From positions 1 through 64,000 of the forward strand of contig BBXU01000139.1 of NCBI GenBank assembly GCA_001598975.1: DNA of 64,000 bases. Reading direction: 5' to 3'. This document shows positions 1-11,087 of this stretch, one piece after another. Origin of the DNA: Parachlorella kessleri (lineage: Eukaryota > Chlorophyta > Trebouxiophyceae > Chlorellales > Chlorellaceae). Below the pieces are notes generated by a model. It saw only the letters and a program-made list of their open reading frames with translations, searched no databases and was not told the DNA's origin. The position numbers were made by a program, and so were the translations under genes. Positions within the stretch are counted from its first letter, which is position 1; the number at the start of each line of letters is the position of its first letter.

Positions 1-1007
1 CCCCTACCGCACACACCCCACCACCCACAGCTTCACCGAACCTGGTGTTGCATTCGCGGTCTCCCGCCCTCCAAGTGCGGCCCAGCATGCTGTTCAAGAC
101 CAGCACCTTCCACCCACTGGGCAGGTCCCGGCAGGAGTATGGGCTGGCATTGAAAAAGTGCTCATACAGCTTGATGGTAAGCTTCTGTCTCACTGAGTGC
201 TTCTTCTTGCAGACCACCTGCAAAGCAGGAGGCGGTGGTTGGCAATGCACGCTGTTGCGGTGTATTTGTCAGAAGGCGTGCCGCTAACCATATGAAAAGC
301 ATTCGCCTCCACTGAGCTCCATTTGGTGGGTTAGGGGCCAGAAGACCTACAACAGACTGCAACCCGCCTCCTCCTACCATTAACGTACGACCTCCCTCCG
401 CCACGGAAGTAAGTATACATTGTGCCACTGACCTCGAAGTCATGGTTGCCATATGCGACCATGTAGCTAGCATTCAGACGCTCCATGATCCCCGAGGTGA
501 CATGATAGGCATTGACCGGCCCATGCTTCAACTCCTCATAGTCCAGAGTCCAGTAGGCGTCATGCACAAAGTCGCCCAGCACCAGGACCAGGTTGACTGC
601 GGGAGCTACGTTATTAATCTTGTTGACAGCACCCCAGAGGCGCTCTGGGGTCTTGAGGACTGATAGGTTGTCCAGCGGGTTAGACTCTGAGCCCAGCACA
701 TACTGAGGGCCAGTCACCTGCAGGAAACTCTCAACAGCAGACTTGCCAGGGAGCCAGATGGTAGCACCAGGGCTGCAGAGGTGTTTAGGTGTGTTGTGGA
801 GACCCGCCCGTAGCCCGGGGTCCGTTTGCCAGAGTGGTGCATAACTTAACCAGTGCTCACGTGCGTGTCGGTAATCAAGGCGAGCCTTGTGACTCGCTTC
901 TTACTATGAGCCTCAGTTTCCTTCCCACTATCGAGAGGGTTAGGGTGCGCTGCCTCCGCCACCCACAGTAGGCAGGCCGCCATCACGATACAACAGCACC
1001 GCTGCAT
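1..1007 (-). CDS. Secreted calcineurin-like metallophosphoesterase, 3' end outside window
   Basis: Three exons are visible: 1007-861, 772-433 and 227-29, the last ending at a GT donor, so the gene runs off the left edge. The first exon opens with a signal peptide (MQRCCCIVMAACLLWVAEA) followed by the metallophosphoesterase strand LALITDTH, whose Asp and His bind metal. The second carries a PGATIWLPGK segment, the second motif LVLGDFVHD and the third motif YGNHDFE. These are the metal-binding blocks of the calcineurin-like phosphatase fold. The protein should be a secreted or vacuolar hydrolase; its substrate cannot be read. The phases of exon 1 and exon 2 disagree by one step (exon 1 ends in phase 0, exon 2 needs two bases), so the first intron is imperfectly modelled. 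Family assignment is firm. Confidence 0.8.
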
Positions 1008-1309
1008 GGTGCAAACACGAGTTGAGAACCCAAGATAGGTAAATTGCATCGGCCGTTGTCATGAAGCAATCGGCTTTCCTTAAGGGCCACGGGATGGACC
1101 TCCCGGAAATGGAGAAAAGATTCCGGGGTTGCCCACAGGGCAGAGCAGACGCAGCAGGCTCGTGGCAGTCGTCGAGGAGGGCCAGGCTGACGACATTTGC
1201 GTACAAGTTGTTATAGACAACCACAGGCATAGGCAGCAAACGGCGCTGAGACTTTCTTGGGGAAGACAGCGAGCAACGCGACATCCAACTTGTGAAGCTA
1301 GGAACTTGT

Positions 1310-3167
1310 ATGAGCAACCAGGTGTGTTCTCGGCAGTGCATCAATCAAGAGTTGCAGCTGATCAACGGGCTCAGGTCGTCCCCCAAGGCCGCGGCTTGAC
1401 AGACCCATGCTCCCTTTTGCAGGCCGGCACGGAGTTGAACGCCTTTAGCAGCATGGCAGCAGAGCAGGCCAACGCGGAGCTGCGCTCAGTCCAGTTCAAG
1501 GCAGTGACAGCCTTCAGCAGGTTGCGGGATGATGTTGGCAAGCTGGGCTCAGCAGCTGACACGCTCGACCTCCGGCACCGCATTGGCCAGTCCAGTGACA
1601 AGTTTAAAGAACTTGCACAGGATTTCAAGCAGCGGGTGGCACAGCACCCAGCCAAGGACAGCACGGCCGCGCAAAAGCTGCTTCGAGACTTTCAGGTATG
1701 CTCAGTTGAGCAAGGTGTGAGACCCGCAGGGGTTCTGACGCTTTGCAGCTGAGGTCAAAGCATCCTTCCATTTTAGTGGCCTGTGAAGGTGCTTGTCGCA
1801 AGTTGCCAGAGCTTCGATGGTCTAGGTGCAAAGAGTTATAGTTGGCCAGTGGGGGGACTAGACGAAAGCCTTGCAGGTCAAAATTTCAGCTACATCCCCT
1901 GCCCTGCTGTCCAACAGGGGCTATTGAAAAACTTCGAGCGGTTGATGGAAACAGCCAGGGCCAAGGAGGCAGGCAGCATGCCGCGGCCAAGCGCAGCCCA
2001 GGCAGCAGCGGTGGCAGCGGCAGCGGCAGGCAAGGCGGAAAGTGGGCGCTCACGTGAGGCGCAAGAAGAGCAGGAGCGACAGGCACTGCTGGAGGGCCAG
2101 CGAAAGCAGGTGTGTGCGGGTGAGAGAGGTTGCGTGGCATATACGGGCGTCGTCTGACTATATAGCGTCTTGAGGGGGTTGGATTGTGAGGTGCAGGTTG
2201 TGAGTTTAGTAAGGGGGGCAGGTAAAGCGAATAGAGTGGAGATAAGATGTAGCTAGACGAGGGCTACGTTCAATGCAGTTATGCTCAGTGTCTTGCTTGA
2301 TTCTGCGCCAGTGGTCTCCCCGGGACAAGCTAAGGCTGTGGGATTGTTGGCAGTGGCAGGCAATGCAAACAGCGGAGAGGTAGGGGTGAACTGTCCAAGG
2401 AGCTGAGTGCAGCTGTGCTCTGGGGCTTGCCTGTGGGTTGCCATATTGGCCCCGGGGGTGACTGCGAAGGCAGGGTGCTGTCTTGATAATCGAGAAGCTT
2501 GGGAGGAAGCATGTGCTGCTGTGCTCAGTTGGACTCGTCCCCTCCCACCTCTGCTGGGTTCGATGCGTGATTCTCCTTTGCAGGAGATGTTGATTATGTG
2601 ATGCTTCTGCAGGCAATGTTGCGCATAGACAATGAGCTGGTCTTCAACGAGGCGATCATTGAGGAGCGGGAGCATGCTATCAACGAAATCAGTGGGCAGA
2701 TAGGGGAGGTCCACCAGATATTCCAGGTGACTCAAGGTTACTGAACCTCTCGGGCCTGGCAGGAGGGCGGGACGGAGTGCTTTGTGGGTGCCGAGCCCAG
2801 TAAATCTCCCCGCGTCACTCGTAGAGCTAGCAGGTGGCAGGCGAGCAGTCTGGATGGAAAAGAACCACCAACTGGACGTGCCACGAAAGAACTACTATCA
2901 GGGCGGCAGGCCATGTAGGCGAAGTCTAGGCAGGCAACATCAACAAGCTTTTGCGTGCAGGACCTGGCGGTGCTTGTGAATGACCAAGGCGAGCAGCTGA
3001 ACGACATCGAGGCCAACATCACAAGGGCCGCCGAGCGCACAGGCGACGCTACCGTGCAGATCCAGAAGGCGGAGCGGCTGCAGCGCAAGACGCGCAACAC
3101 CTGGTGCTTCCTCATGCTCATATGCATGGGCGTGCTGGGAGTGCTGCTGCTCATCCTGCTGGCGTGA
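1310..3167 (+). CDS. Qa-SNARE (syntaxin, SYP2/Pep12-like)
   Basis: Five exons close in phase 0: 1310-1321, 1423-1695, 1918-2109, 2613-2726 and 2961-3167, giving about 265 residues. Residues 5-95 form the N-terminal syntaxin helical (Habc) region. An Ala/Glu/Gln-rich linker follows. The SNARE heptads start in FNEAIIEERE and carry the central glutamine in HQIFQDLA. The protein ends in a single hydrophobic tail anchor (CFLMLICMGVLGVLLLILLA). The SNARE motif resembles the plant SYP2/Pep12 and animal syntaxin 7 group, which acts at prevacuolar or endosomal membranes. The four-residue first coding exon (MSNQ) is the least certain part; it was chosen because it supplies an in-frame ATG, a GT donor and the right phase. 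Intron 3 holds a copy of the dispersed repeat. Confidence 0.88.
2354..2391 (+). repeat. Dispersed repeat copy A (in Qa-SNARE intron)
   Basis: This copy contains the exact 19-base core pattern TGGCAGGNANTGCNAANAG, followed by a GGAGAGGTAGGGGTGAACT stretch. Its right flank shares further similarity with copy B unit 2 (a GAACT-TGTCCA-AGCTG block). It lies wholly inside intron 3 of the syntaxin gene. Confidence 0.6.
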
Positions 3168-3584
3168 GCTGCTAGCAGGGAAGCAGGCTCAATCACCCGC
3201 ACTTGCTTTCACAGGATACTCCATGTGACCTAGAATAGCCCACCTGTTGACATGCTTGCATGTTGTCCGCCAATATGTGCCGCCCATGCAACGCACTTCT
3301 CACATTCATTACTTCCTGGACTATGGTATCACTGCCATGTAGCAGGCACTGGCCCGCTTGTGCCAATTGTATATCAGTGAAGTACACCTTGTATACGCAG
3401 TTGGGATAAAACTGTGGATGTTCTAGCTCTCGATGCAGCTGCAAATAAGACAACCCCCATTTTCCAATGGTATTGTTCTCGAAGTAGTCCTTTCAGATCT
3501 GCAGCCATTTCACGCAGAAAGCTGACGCGTAGGCCTCACGCTGGGAGTCGCCGTGCACAACTGCATGCAAAGCGCCCGGCACAG
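3168..3584. other. Convergent intergenic spacer
   Basis: About 420 bases separate the stop of the Qa-SNARE (+) from the stop of RimM (-). It must hold both 3' UTRs. No gene, RNA or clear polyadenylation hexamer stands out. Confidence 0.5.
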
Positions 3585-5735
3585 CTACTCTTCAGACTCG
3601 GCCGCCGCTCCTGCTGCCTCCGGCTGACTGCTGCCCTGGTTGCTCCCCGATTCGTCACTGCTCCCCTCGCTGCTGGTGTCGGGGGCTGTGCCAGGCCGGC
3701 TGCGGCGCCGCTCTCGCCTGCCTCTGCTCTCCCGACGCTGCTGCTTGGGGGCTGACGAGCTAGCCAGCTCAAGCAAGCCCTCGGGAGGTGAGATTTCCAT
3801 AAGGCCGGCTGCCACGTCCACCGCTGGGACCAATGCCTTGGCAAAGGGCAGCAGCACAAAGCGGGGCGCGGGAGGGGTGCTTGGTGCTTCTGTCTTAGGC
3901 GCATCCTGCACCTGCTGCTGCTGCTGCTGCTGCTCGTGTAGCTGTATCCGCAGCACATCATGCGTGCCTACAGCATGCACATGCACCCAGTTGAGAAGTA
4001 GCTGGTCGTTCGTTAGCGCCTGCTCTGTGCAGCAAGCAGCCCTTGGCTTGCCCACATGCCCTCCCGTTTCACGTCCCCCAGCATCTTCGATATAGTTCCC
4101 AATGTTGAAGCCAAGGCACGCAGCCATGCAGCTTGTGGACAGCTGCATGGCTGCAGCTTGTGGACAAAGTTCAACCCTACCTCCTCTCTGTTGGCACTGC
4201 CTGCCACCATCAACAAAACCTATCACTGCATACAGCCCCAGCACACCAGTGCACCCGTACCTCCCCTCTGTTCGCAGTCCCTGCCACCTAAACCCAAGAC
4301 CTAGCGCCCCCGTCACCTGTGCCATCAAAGAGGTCCACCACGAGCCCCAACTCCTCTTGGCTGCCTGCCAGGAAGACTCGCAGCCCCACAAGGTCCTGCA
4401 GTGCAAGCCGGCCACAAGCTGGAGGTTGTACCCCACGGAACACATCCGCAGTGATCAAGTATGATGTGCCCCAAGGCCTACACGCAGCAGCTTCTTGCGC
4501 CTTGCTGGGCAGCCCGAGGCCAGGTACATGCAGTGTGAAACCCTGCCTTACAGCTTGCAAACAACCTTGCGCAATGCGTGCTTGCTGCCACCCTCTCACT
4601 TGTACGTAGAACTCGTCCTCATCGGCCAGCGCCTTCCGAGCTGTGGCAGGGATCAGCAGGGAGTGGCCCCTCAGTAGCTGTGCCTCCTCCGGAGACTCGA
4701 CACCCTCCAGCTTCACAATCCACACCTCGTTGCCCTGCACAGGCAGCTAGCCAGGCAGGCCTTGTGCATCTGCAGTGGGTTTGCAGCCCTCAACCCGCCA
4801 AACATTCTCCACTCTCATGCTTTGTGGTTCCATCCCAATGTGCTGCAACAACTGCATAAACAGGAGAATTAGCACAGCAGACACTGCCAACTTATAAGTA
4901 GTCTTGTCTAGTCTAACAGCGCACTGCCACCTGACCATGCTGCCGTGAATACCCCAAGTGGTGCCATTTATCAGAGTGTGGCATTACTCGAACCTTTGAT
5001 ATCATGGTCCGCCCATACTCCAGCTCAACCGCGGTAGGTGGCAGAGCCCTCCGTCTACCTAGCTTGGGTACTGGGGCTCGCAGCCACCTGCACTCAGCCG
5101 GGAAGCACTGCTGCCCTTCAGGCCAAGGTCTCTTCTGGACCTTACGGACTTTCGTGTGGGACAGAGGCTGGTGGGGGCGGCCGCCAACAACAAAAGGGAC
5201 CAGCTAACCTTGGCAGCCTCCTGGACTGGCACAGGGACCTAGGGTCGACCTACCTGGTGCCCGGCGTTCCCAGCCGCTCCTTGGGGAAGTCTGTAAGGGG
5301 CTGCACCTTTACCTCGCCTCGGACACCGTGTGGCGGGCCTACCACGCCAACCTCTACAAACTCTGTTGGAAGTGTTGGTTCTTCTGCAGGCTGCTGCTCC
5401 TCCTCTAGACTAGACTCCCGCAAAATGACACGCTGACGCTGCTGAAAACGCCTATGATGCTGGCGATGCCGGTGAATTAGGAGATGCAGTCTGCTGAAGA
5501 GAACAGAGCCAGGCAGTGCATCATGCATGCGCGCATGATAAACGGCGGGCGACTTGCAGTGAGTGAAGCAGCTCATCACGGCAAATGGGACGGAATAATA
5601 CTCCGAAAGCTCGGTTGATCTTCTGTTGCACATGACCTGCCTGCTGACCATTCCCTCCTGCGCCATGTGGCACCAACTCACCCCTCCTAGCCCTCCCTCC
5701 GATTGGCGCAGCTTACTCACACTCCTCGCTGCCAT
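3585..5735 (-). CDS. rimM: Ribosome maturation factor RimM, probably organellar
   Basis: Exons are 5735-5254, 5087-4994, 4734-4600, 4395-4317 and 3967-3585; all phases close, giving about 390 residues. The RimM N-domain begins at VEVGVVGPPHGVRGEVKVQPLTD, continues through GTRWLRAPV, and ends with WIVKLEGVESPEEAQLLRGHSLLI. The PRC-barrel follows (DLVGLRVF, LGLVVDLFDGTG, HDVLRI, VLLPFAKALVPAVD). RimM binds ribosomal protein S19 and helps mature the 30S 3' domain. The long basic N-terminal leader and the bacterial family suggest import into the chloroplast. The C-terminus carries a low-complexity, acidic, Ser/Arg-rich tail of about 70 residues not present in bacteria. The leader holds a possible GTGAGT donor just after the start, so part of it may be spliced out. 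The last intron contains two units of the dispersed repeat. Confidence 0.88.
4172..4287 (-). repeat. Dispersed repeat copy B, two tandem units
   Basis: Read on the minus strand, units at 4287-4251 and 4208-4172 both match the core pattern TGGCAGGNANTGCNAANAG. Each is followed by a GAGGTA-GGG-TG block. They are about 79 bases apart and lie in the last intron of RimM. A nearby short palindrome-like duplication (CATGCAGCTTGTGGACAGCTGCATGG) follows unit 2. Confidence 0.65.
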
Positions 5736-5762
5736 CAGACAGTTCGCCTTTAGTGCATCAGC
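5736..5762. promoter_or_regulatory. 27-bp bidirectional spacer between divergent start codons
   Basis: The first ATG of the RimM frame (5735, minus) and the GNAT ATG (5763, plus) are only 27 bases apart. The promoters must therefore overlap the opposite 5' UTR or coding leader, or RimM must start further inside. No TATA element is visible in the gap. Confidence 0.45.
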
Positions 5763-6910
5763 ATGACCATCCACAACGATGCAGTCGTCAGGTTGGCCCA
5801 GCCCAGCGACTGTGCCACCATAGCCGACTACAACTGCAGGATAGCCAAGGTGCGCATCTTGACCCTTATAGGCTTTTCAGGGTGAGCTCGCCTTCGGCTT
5901 ACAAGGCCAGGAGCAAGGACAACAGCAGGGCCACTCTGAAGCCCGCCATAAACCCTGCCTGGCTGGCTGGCAGTGGTGGGGTCCCCTAGTCCGACGGCCT
6001 GACAGTCACACAATTGGCTGGCACTACATCCCCTTCAATTTGATCTGGCGCAGGAGACTGAGGACTTGGAGCTGGACAAGGACACAGTCGTTGCCGGCGT
6101 GGGCGCTATCCTGCAGGACCCGTCCAAAGGCCGATACTATGTAGTCGAGGTGCAGTAGCGCTGTGTTGGAGGGCCTTTGGAGTTTCTGCATTCTTGCCCT
6201 ATCAACTGAAGGTTGCAACCGATGGTTTGTACCTTTGTTGCAGGTGGGTGGACATGACGCTCCTGTTGCACAGCTTATGATCACGTTGGAATGGTCTGAC
6301 TGGTAAGTCCGGGCACCGGTGGAGGACCATTATGCAGCAGCCTTGAATTGAGAAGTGGGCCATGGGAGTCCTTGGCAACAATGGCAGCCAGCTTTGCTTG
6401 ACTCAACAGAGCACCTCGGCCACATGCCACCCAACACTTGCACTGCTGTGTTGCAGGCGCAACGCTCAGGTGTGGTGGGTTCAAAGCGTGTATGTCCATC
6501 CAGAGCACCGGCGGCGGGGCTACTACCGGCTGTTGTACCAGCACGTGCGGGAAGCTGCTAAGCATGAAGGAGTCGCTGGCATACGCTTGTACGCAGATAC
6601 AGGCAACGCGAAGGCACACAGCACGGTGAGTTGCCCTTGGTGTGCTGAGGGAGCCATGAAGTTGTTGGGTCCCTATTGGCATGGGGGGAAGTTGCATATG
6701 AACTGCTGAAGGAGTTGGCATACGGATGTTGTCATACAGGACCCTGACAATTTACTAGGAGCCTGCTGGGTTCTGAGCTGTCTTGGTACAGCTGTGCTTG
6801 TCATTTTGCAGTTCCTGTGATGACCACTGTGCATCTTCATTCTGCAGTACGAGTCCCTCGGAATGACCAGTCACTATAAGGTATTTGAAGAGATGTTTGG
6901 AGGCTTTTAG
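5763..6910 (+). CDS. GNAT-family N-acetyltransferase
   Basis: Exons 5763-5849, 6054-6149, 6244-6302, 6457-6625 and 6848-6910 join in frame to 157 residues. The protein begins VVRLAQPSDCATIADYN, a typical GNAT first strand and helix. Strand beta-4 is WWVQSVYVHPEHRRRGYYRLLYQHV, where the RRRG turn contacts the acetyl-CoA pyrophosphate. Motif B is GIRLYADTGNAKAHSTYESLGM, with the conserved Asn and Tyr. It has the size of a single-domain cytosolic GNAT of the type that acetylates a small amine or a peptide amine; the substrate is unknown. No targeting peptide is seen. It shares a very tight divergent promoter with RimM. Confidence 0.9.
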
Positions 6911-7164
6911 AAACGTCAAGCTGCGGCAGAGCACAGAAGCATTGTCTAGTGCAGTTTGGGGTGCTCGCGCCGTCCGTGGAGCGGCCCCTCAGTCTCTTTT
7001 GTGAACGATGTCTCAACTCCTTTAGTTTATGTGGCCTGTGAACACTACAAAATGTGGTCCATAGACCTCACTTGCCTATTTTTTTACAGCGCGCTTTGTC
7101 CCCCTCGTGTGTGGGTGGGAAGCAGTCCGGCACACTGCCAAACATGGTAATTCGCAAGCAACCA

Positions 7165-7170
7165 AATAAA
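7165..7170 (+). terminator. Possible polyadenylation signal AATAAA
   Basis: AATAAA occurs about 255 bases after the GNAT stop. Green algae often use TGTAA instead, so this is only a candidate. Confidence 0.3.
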
Positions 7171-7541
7171 GCTGCCCTAGTCCTGATCCTATTAAAGCCG
7201 CCTTTGTAAGACCATCCGATGATGATCAGAGGCAACGGAAGTCAGGTCTGTTCCATGAACTTCTTGCCCGTGGTCTATATGGCCCCTGAACTGTCATCCA
7301 AGTCCTCATCTGTAAGTGTAAAGCGCTAATAAAATATTGGGAAGCTGTCTGTCATACCCAACCGGGAAGAGGGGCACCGAGGGGAAACCAACTGCACAAC
7401 CTTCTGTTCAGGAGTTGCGCATCGCTAGCTGGTATACCCTGCAGCGCTGCATTAAGACCCAGCCCACCCACGCCCAGGCCATTCTTTAAACCCAGCCCTG
7501 GCAGACACAAGTCATCTACCAAGATGGCCACAGTAACTACC

Positions 7542-7586
7542 CCCCAGTGACAAACCACAGGTCTGCTCCCCAGTGACAAACCACAG
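7542..7586 (+). repeat. 19-bp direct repeat in transporter 5' leader
   Basis: CCCCAGTGACAAACCACAG occurs at 7542-7560 and again, identical, at 7568-7586. The spacer is seven bases. The pair ends about 80 bases before the start codon of the SLC35F5-like gene, so it may be a duplicated regulatory site or simply a recent slippage. Confidence 0.6.
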
Positions 7587-7666
7587 CGCACTAACCTGTC
7601 CAATGTTTCTGGCGGGAAGTTTAAGCGCGGCTGGACCAGCAAAGGGTCTTGACCCTTGACGTCCAA

Positions 7667-10478
7667 ATGGAGAGCTTTGCTGAGCTGTGCAAACGGGCTC
7701 TGGCTGCACGTTGTGTCATGAAGCCAGCAGGCTATTTTCATGACCCTAAGCGCGTCCTCGGGCTTACATTTATCCTCGCAGTTGCAGCAATATGGTAAGC
7801 TCAGGGACTGGTTCTTCTCTGTCGCTTTTCGGCAGCGGTGGTTGAACTGGGGCGTACTTGTCACCGACCCAGGGTCACTGGCATGGTTTTTGCAGGGTGG
7901 TGGCATCCTTCGTTGTCCAGGACATCCAGAGTAGAGGAGTGAACGCAGCTGTGTTGACTTACATCGCCAACTCGTTGTTTGCGGTCTATTTGCCTATCTA
8001 CTGGGTGAACCTGCGGCTGCGGGAGCGCGTGGCAGCCAGGCGCCGCGCTAGCCAGGAGGAGGCAGCGCTGGTGCCGGCTGGGTCCAACCCTAGCGACGCC
8101 ATGGTCCAGCCGCTGGCGGCGCAGAGCAGCAAGGACTTGCCCGACATGACCTGGCGGCAGCTTCTGCGCTCGGCCCTGCTGGTGCGCTTTGAGTGTGCCA
8201 TGGCACAGCGCCGTATGCTTGAAGTGGAGATGCTCACCAGGGGGCTTGGCAGGAGACAGTGGGTTGCAGAGCTGTCGCAGACCGGGCACTCACGTGCCTT
8301 GCTGGGAGTGATGCTTACGCTGTGCGCTGGGGCCTGCTCACAACCTGGCCTGCCAGCGTACCGCTGCCCCCGCAAGCCTTTCTGAGGGTCGATGGCGCTG
8401 CGACCTGCTGCCGGCCCGCTGTAGCCACAACCATGCTATGACATGCTGACTCCTTGCCTGCCATCCTTGTCCCAGGTGGGCCCTCTGTGGTACTTGGCCC
8501 AGCTGACCTTCAACCTGTCGCTGGCACACACGTCAGTGACTTCTAACACAGTGCTCTCCTCTACTTCCTCTCTCTTCACCTTCCTCATCAGCGTTTGGGT
8601 GCTTCATGAGGTCTTCAATGTCAAGAAGCTGCTGTGCATCCTGCTCCTGATAGCAGGTGAGGCAGGCGGAGCAAACCTGGGAACATGCCTGCTCAGTGCT
8701 GCTGGTAAAGTGGCTAGTGTCCCCGCATGAATTGCGTGATAAGGGTTGGTGGGTTCAGCTTCGCTACCATTTTGGCAGACCAGATAGCCTGGGTTGTAAG
8801 GGGAGGCACTGAGCAGCTCTCGTGGGCGGCAGTGGACTAGGGCTGCCAGTTGTGGTTGTAGAACTTCCCACAGGCTGGGACATTTGAGATTACGGCATCG
8901 CCTGTATATAAATCTCAATGCTCACTGGTTCTGACATCTGACTTCCCCGTGTGGCACAGGCACTGCGGTGTACACTCTGGCTGACACAACATCCAGCGGG
9001 GATGGGGCCAGGGGCACCTTCTGGGGTGACATGCTGGTGCTCGTCTCTGCGGTGCTGTATGCCGCCTACACAGTCGCCATCCGTAAGGCACTCTCCGATG
9101 ACGAGCATGTAGGTCGTTGGTGTATGGGGGGGCAAGGTAGCTGCACCCTGGTACGAACGCTTGCATGGGGTCGATGCAACTTGGCATACCTTCCTGGTTC
9201 CCTGCTCATAACACAGTCTTGGGCTGTGAGCCCCGCTTGACACCCTGCTGTGGCTTTTGAAGAGGAAAAAGGTGCCATGGGACCCGTCTGGGTGGTGATG
9301 AGGGCAGGTCGTCAGGGAGCCTGCCACCTGGGCGGGCGCTGTCGGTCACCTCAAGCCCTCAGGCTCGCCACGTATGTGTGGCTGCAGGTCTCCATGGCAC
9401 TCTTCTTTGGCTTGACTGGCTCGGTGATCTTCCTGGGACTGGGCCCGCTGCTGTTGCTGCTCTGGCTTGCTGGCGTGGGGCTGGGCACGTTCACTTGGAA
9501 GACCTTTGGGCTGGTGGTGGCCAAGGGACTGCTGGACAACGTGCTGTCTGACTATCTGTGGGCGCGAGCGATCCTTCTCATAGGTATGTACGGCTTGGTC
9601 GCCAGGCTGATAGTCAGCGTATGAGTGTATGCAGCATTTTGGCCGCCTGCAGCATTTCGTCTTCGCCGAGGAGGCGGCCTTGATGTGTGCTTGCCATTAC
9701 TTCGCCAAATGTTGCCCTGTGTTAGCCCTGCACTGCCCTACTGACCATCTGGCGCAATTGGTTTTGATGAGGAAGGGAGAGGGCCATGTCAAACCAAGCC
9801 AACCACTCCTCTGCACACTTGTTGTTACATGTGCAAAGCGTGAAGCCTGGTGGCCCCGCCCTCCGGTCGCCTGGTGTCCATGCAGGCCCCACAGTCGCCA
9901 CTGCTGGTCTGTCGATGCAAATACCATTTGCAGTGCTGCTGGACGTCCTTTTCCGCAGCCCGGCGTGGCTCAGCAGGGCGTTGCCAGCGGTCCTGACTTT
10001 CACCGGGGGCGGTCTTATCCTGGCGGGGTTCCTGGGCATCAACCTCAGCAGTGAGGAGGAGGCGAAGGACCAGGTTGGTGGTATATAACGCTGGCTGACG
10101 GGGCGTACCGGGAGACATGATTGCAAGCACTAGCGTGTTGATAACTGCCCCATTAGTAATGCTTGGCATGATGTAGTAGCCCACGCTTGTAGGCAGAACC
10201 AGCCGGCCTCACTACACCTGGCGGAGTCCTTGGTCACACGCTTTACTCGGTATACGTGCTGGCAGGCCTCCCTCTCGGACCCTGTTGCCATGCGTGCTTT
10301 TGGTTGTGTGCAGGCAGCACAGGATGAGCTGCATGAAGTAGCCAGCCACTGTGAGCTAGAAGGCCTCGCTGAGCCCTACGAGCGGGGCGAGGGGGAGGGT
10401 GCTCCCCTGCAGTTGCCGCTGCCGCGAGAAGGCCCGGTGTTAGAGCGGTCCCTACCAGGCTACCATGAAAAGCCTTGA
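7667..10478 (+). CDS. SLC35F5-like nucleotide-sugar/drug-metabolite transporter
   Basis: Seven exons close in phase: 7667-7794, 7896-8181, 8476-8656, 8960-9108, 9388-9583, 9886-10073 and 10314-10478, giving 430 residues. Hydrophobic segments typical of the ten-helix DMT fold are visible. Examples are VLGLTFILAVAAIWVVASF at the start, the LTYIANSLFAVYLPIYW segment, VGPLWYLAQLTFNLSL followed by SNTVLSSTSSLFTFLISV, and the late pairs GDMLVLVSAVLYAAYTVAIRKAL and FAVLLDVLFRSPAWLS. The motif NTVLSSTSSLFT matches the SLC35F group signature. A polar loop of about 60 residues separates helices 2 and 3. The family sits in Golgi, endosomal or plasma membranes; transported substrates of the F5 branch are not settled. 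The C-terminal 55 residues are acidic and cytosolic. Confidence 0.9.
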
Positions 10479-11087
10479 TGGCTTCATTGCTTCAATACAT
10501 ATAGTACATAAGCTTTTGGGAAGGTTGGCTAGACGGGGTGAGCGGCAAGTGGCCAATCAGTTCTAGCAGCAGTGTGGGGCGTGATCTGAGAGCTTGTAGG
10601 GAGGGGTCCTGTGTGGTTGCTGACAACAACAGCAGGTAGTTTATATCTGGGAGAGTAAGTGGCGGGCGCATACACTAGGTAGCATGTTATTATTGTCAAA
10701 CGCTGTCGACAGCAGCCTGCATACTGTAGGCTAATGGTTCCCCATCAAGCACTAATCGAGTTTGCTAAGCAGCACTGCTGGTTAGTTCGTCCGATGAGAG
10801 CCGTCATACCTTGGTGTGACATATAGGCCTTACTTCAAGGAGAATAGTCACCAGTGGGCCGCAGCCAAGTTGGACTTGTTGGGCAGCTGTTGGGCCTCAT
10901 ATTTGTACGGGTCAGCAGACACGTCAGCCGACCCCCAACCCGCGCCCCGTCGTGGTTGGGCAACGCGGTGGTCAGTTGCACGACCTGACCAACGCATTAC
11001 ATTCAAGTTCAACTCACGAAGGCTCGCTGTGCGCCCCGGACAGCGTGGACCGGTCACGGTATCACATCAGTCCATACATCGGAAGAC
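10479..11087. other. Intergenic spacer
   Basis: About 600 bases between two plus-strand genes. It must hold the transporter 3' UTR and the promoter of the FAS1-Kazal gene. Nothing else is recognised. Confidence 0.4.

Larger units (their letters stand above)
6911..7666. other. Intergenic spacer with GNAT 3' UTR and transporter leader
   Basis: About 750 bases without a gene. It holds an AATAAA hexamer at 7165-7170, a second one near 7327, and a 19-base direct repeat at 7542-7586 just before the transporter start. Confidence 0.5.
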
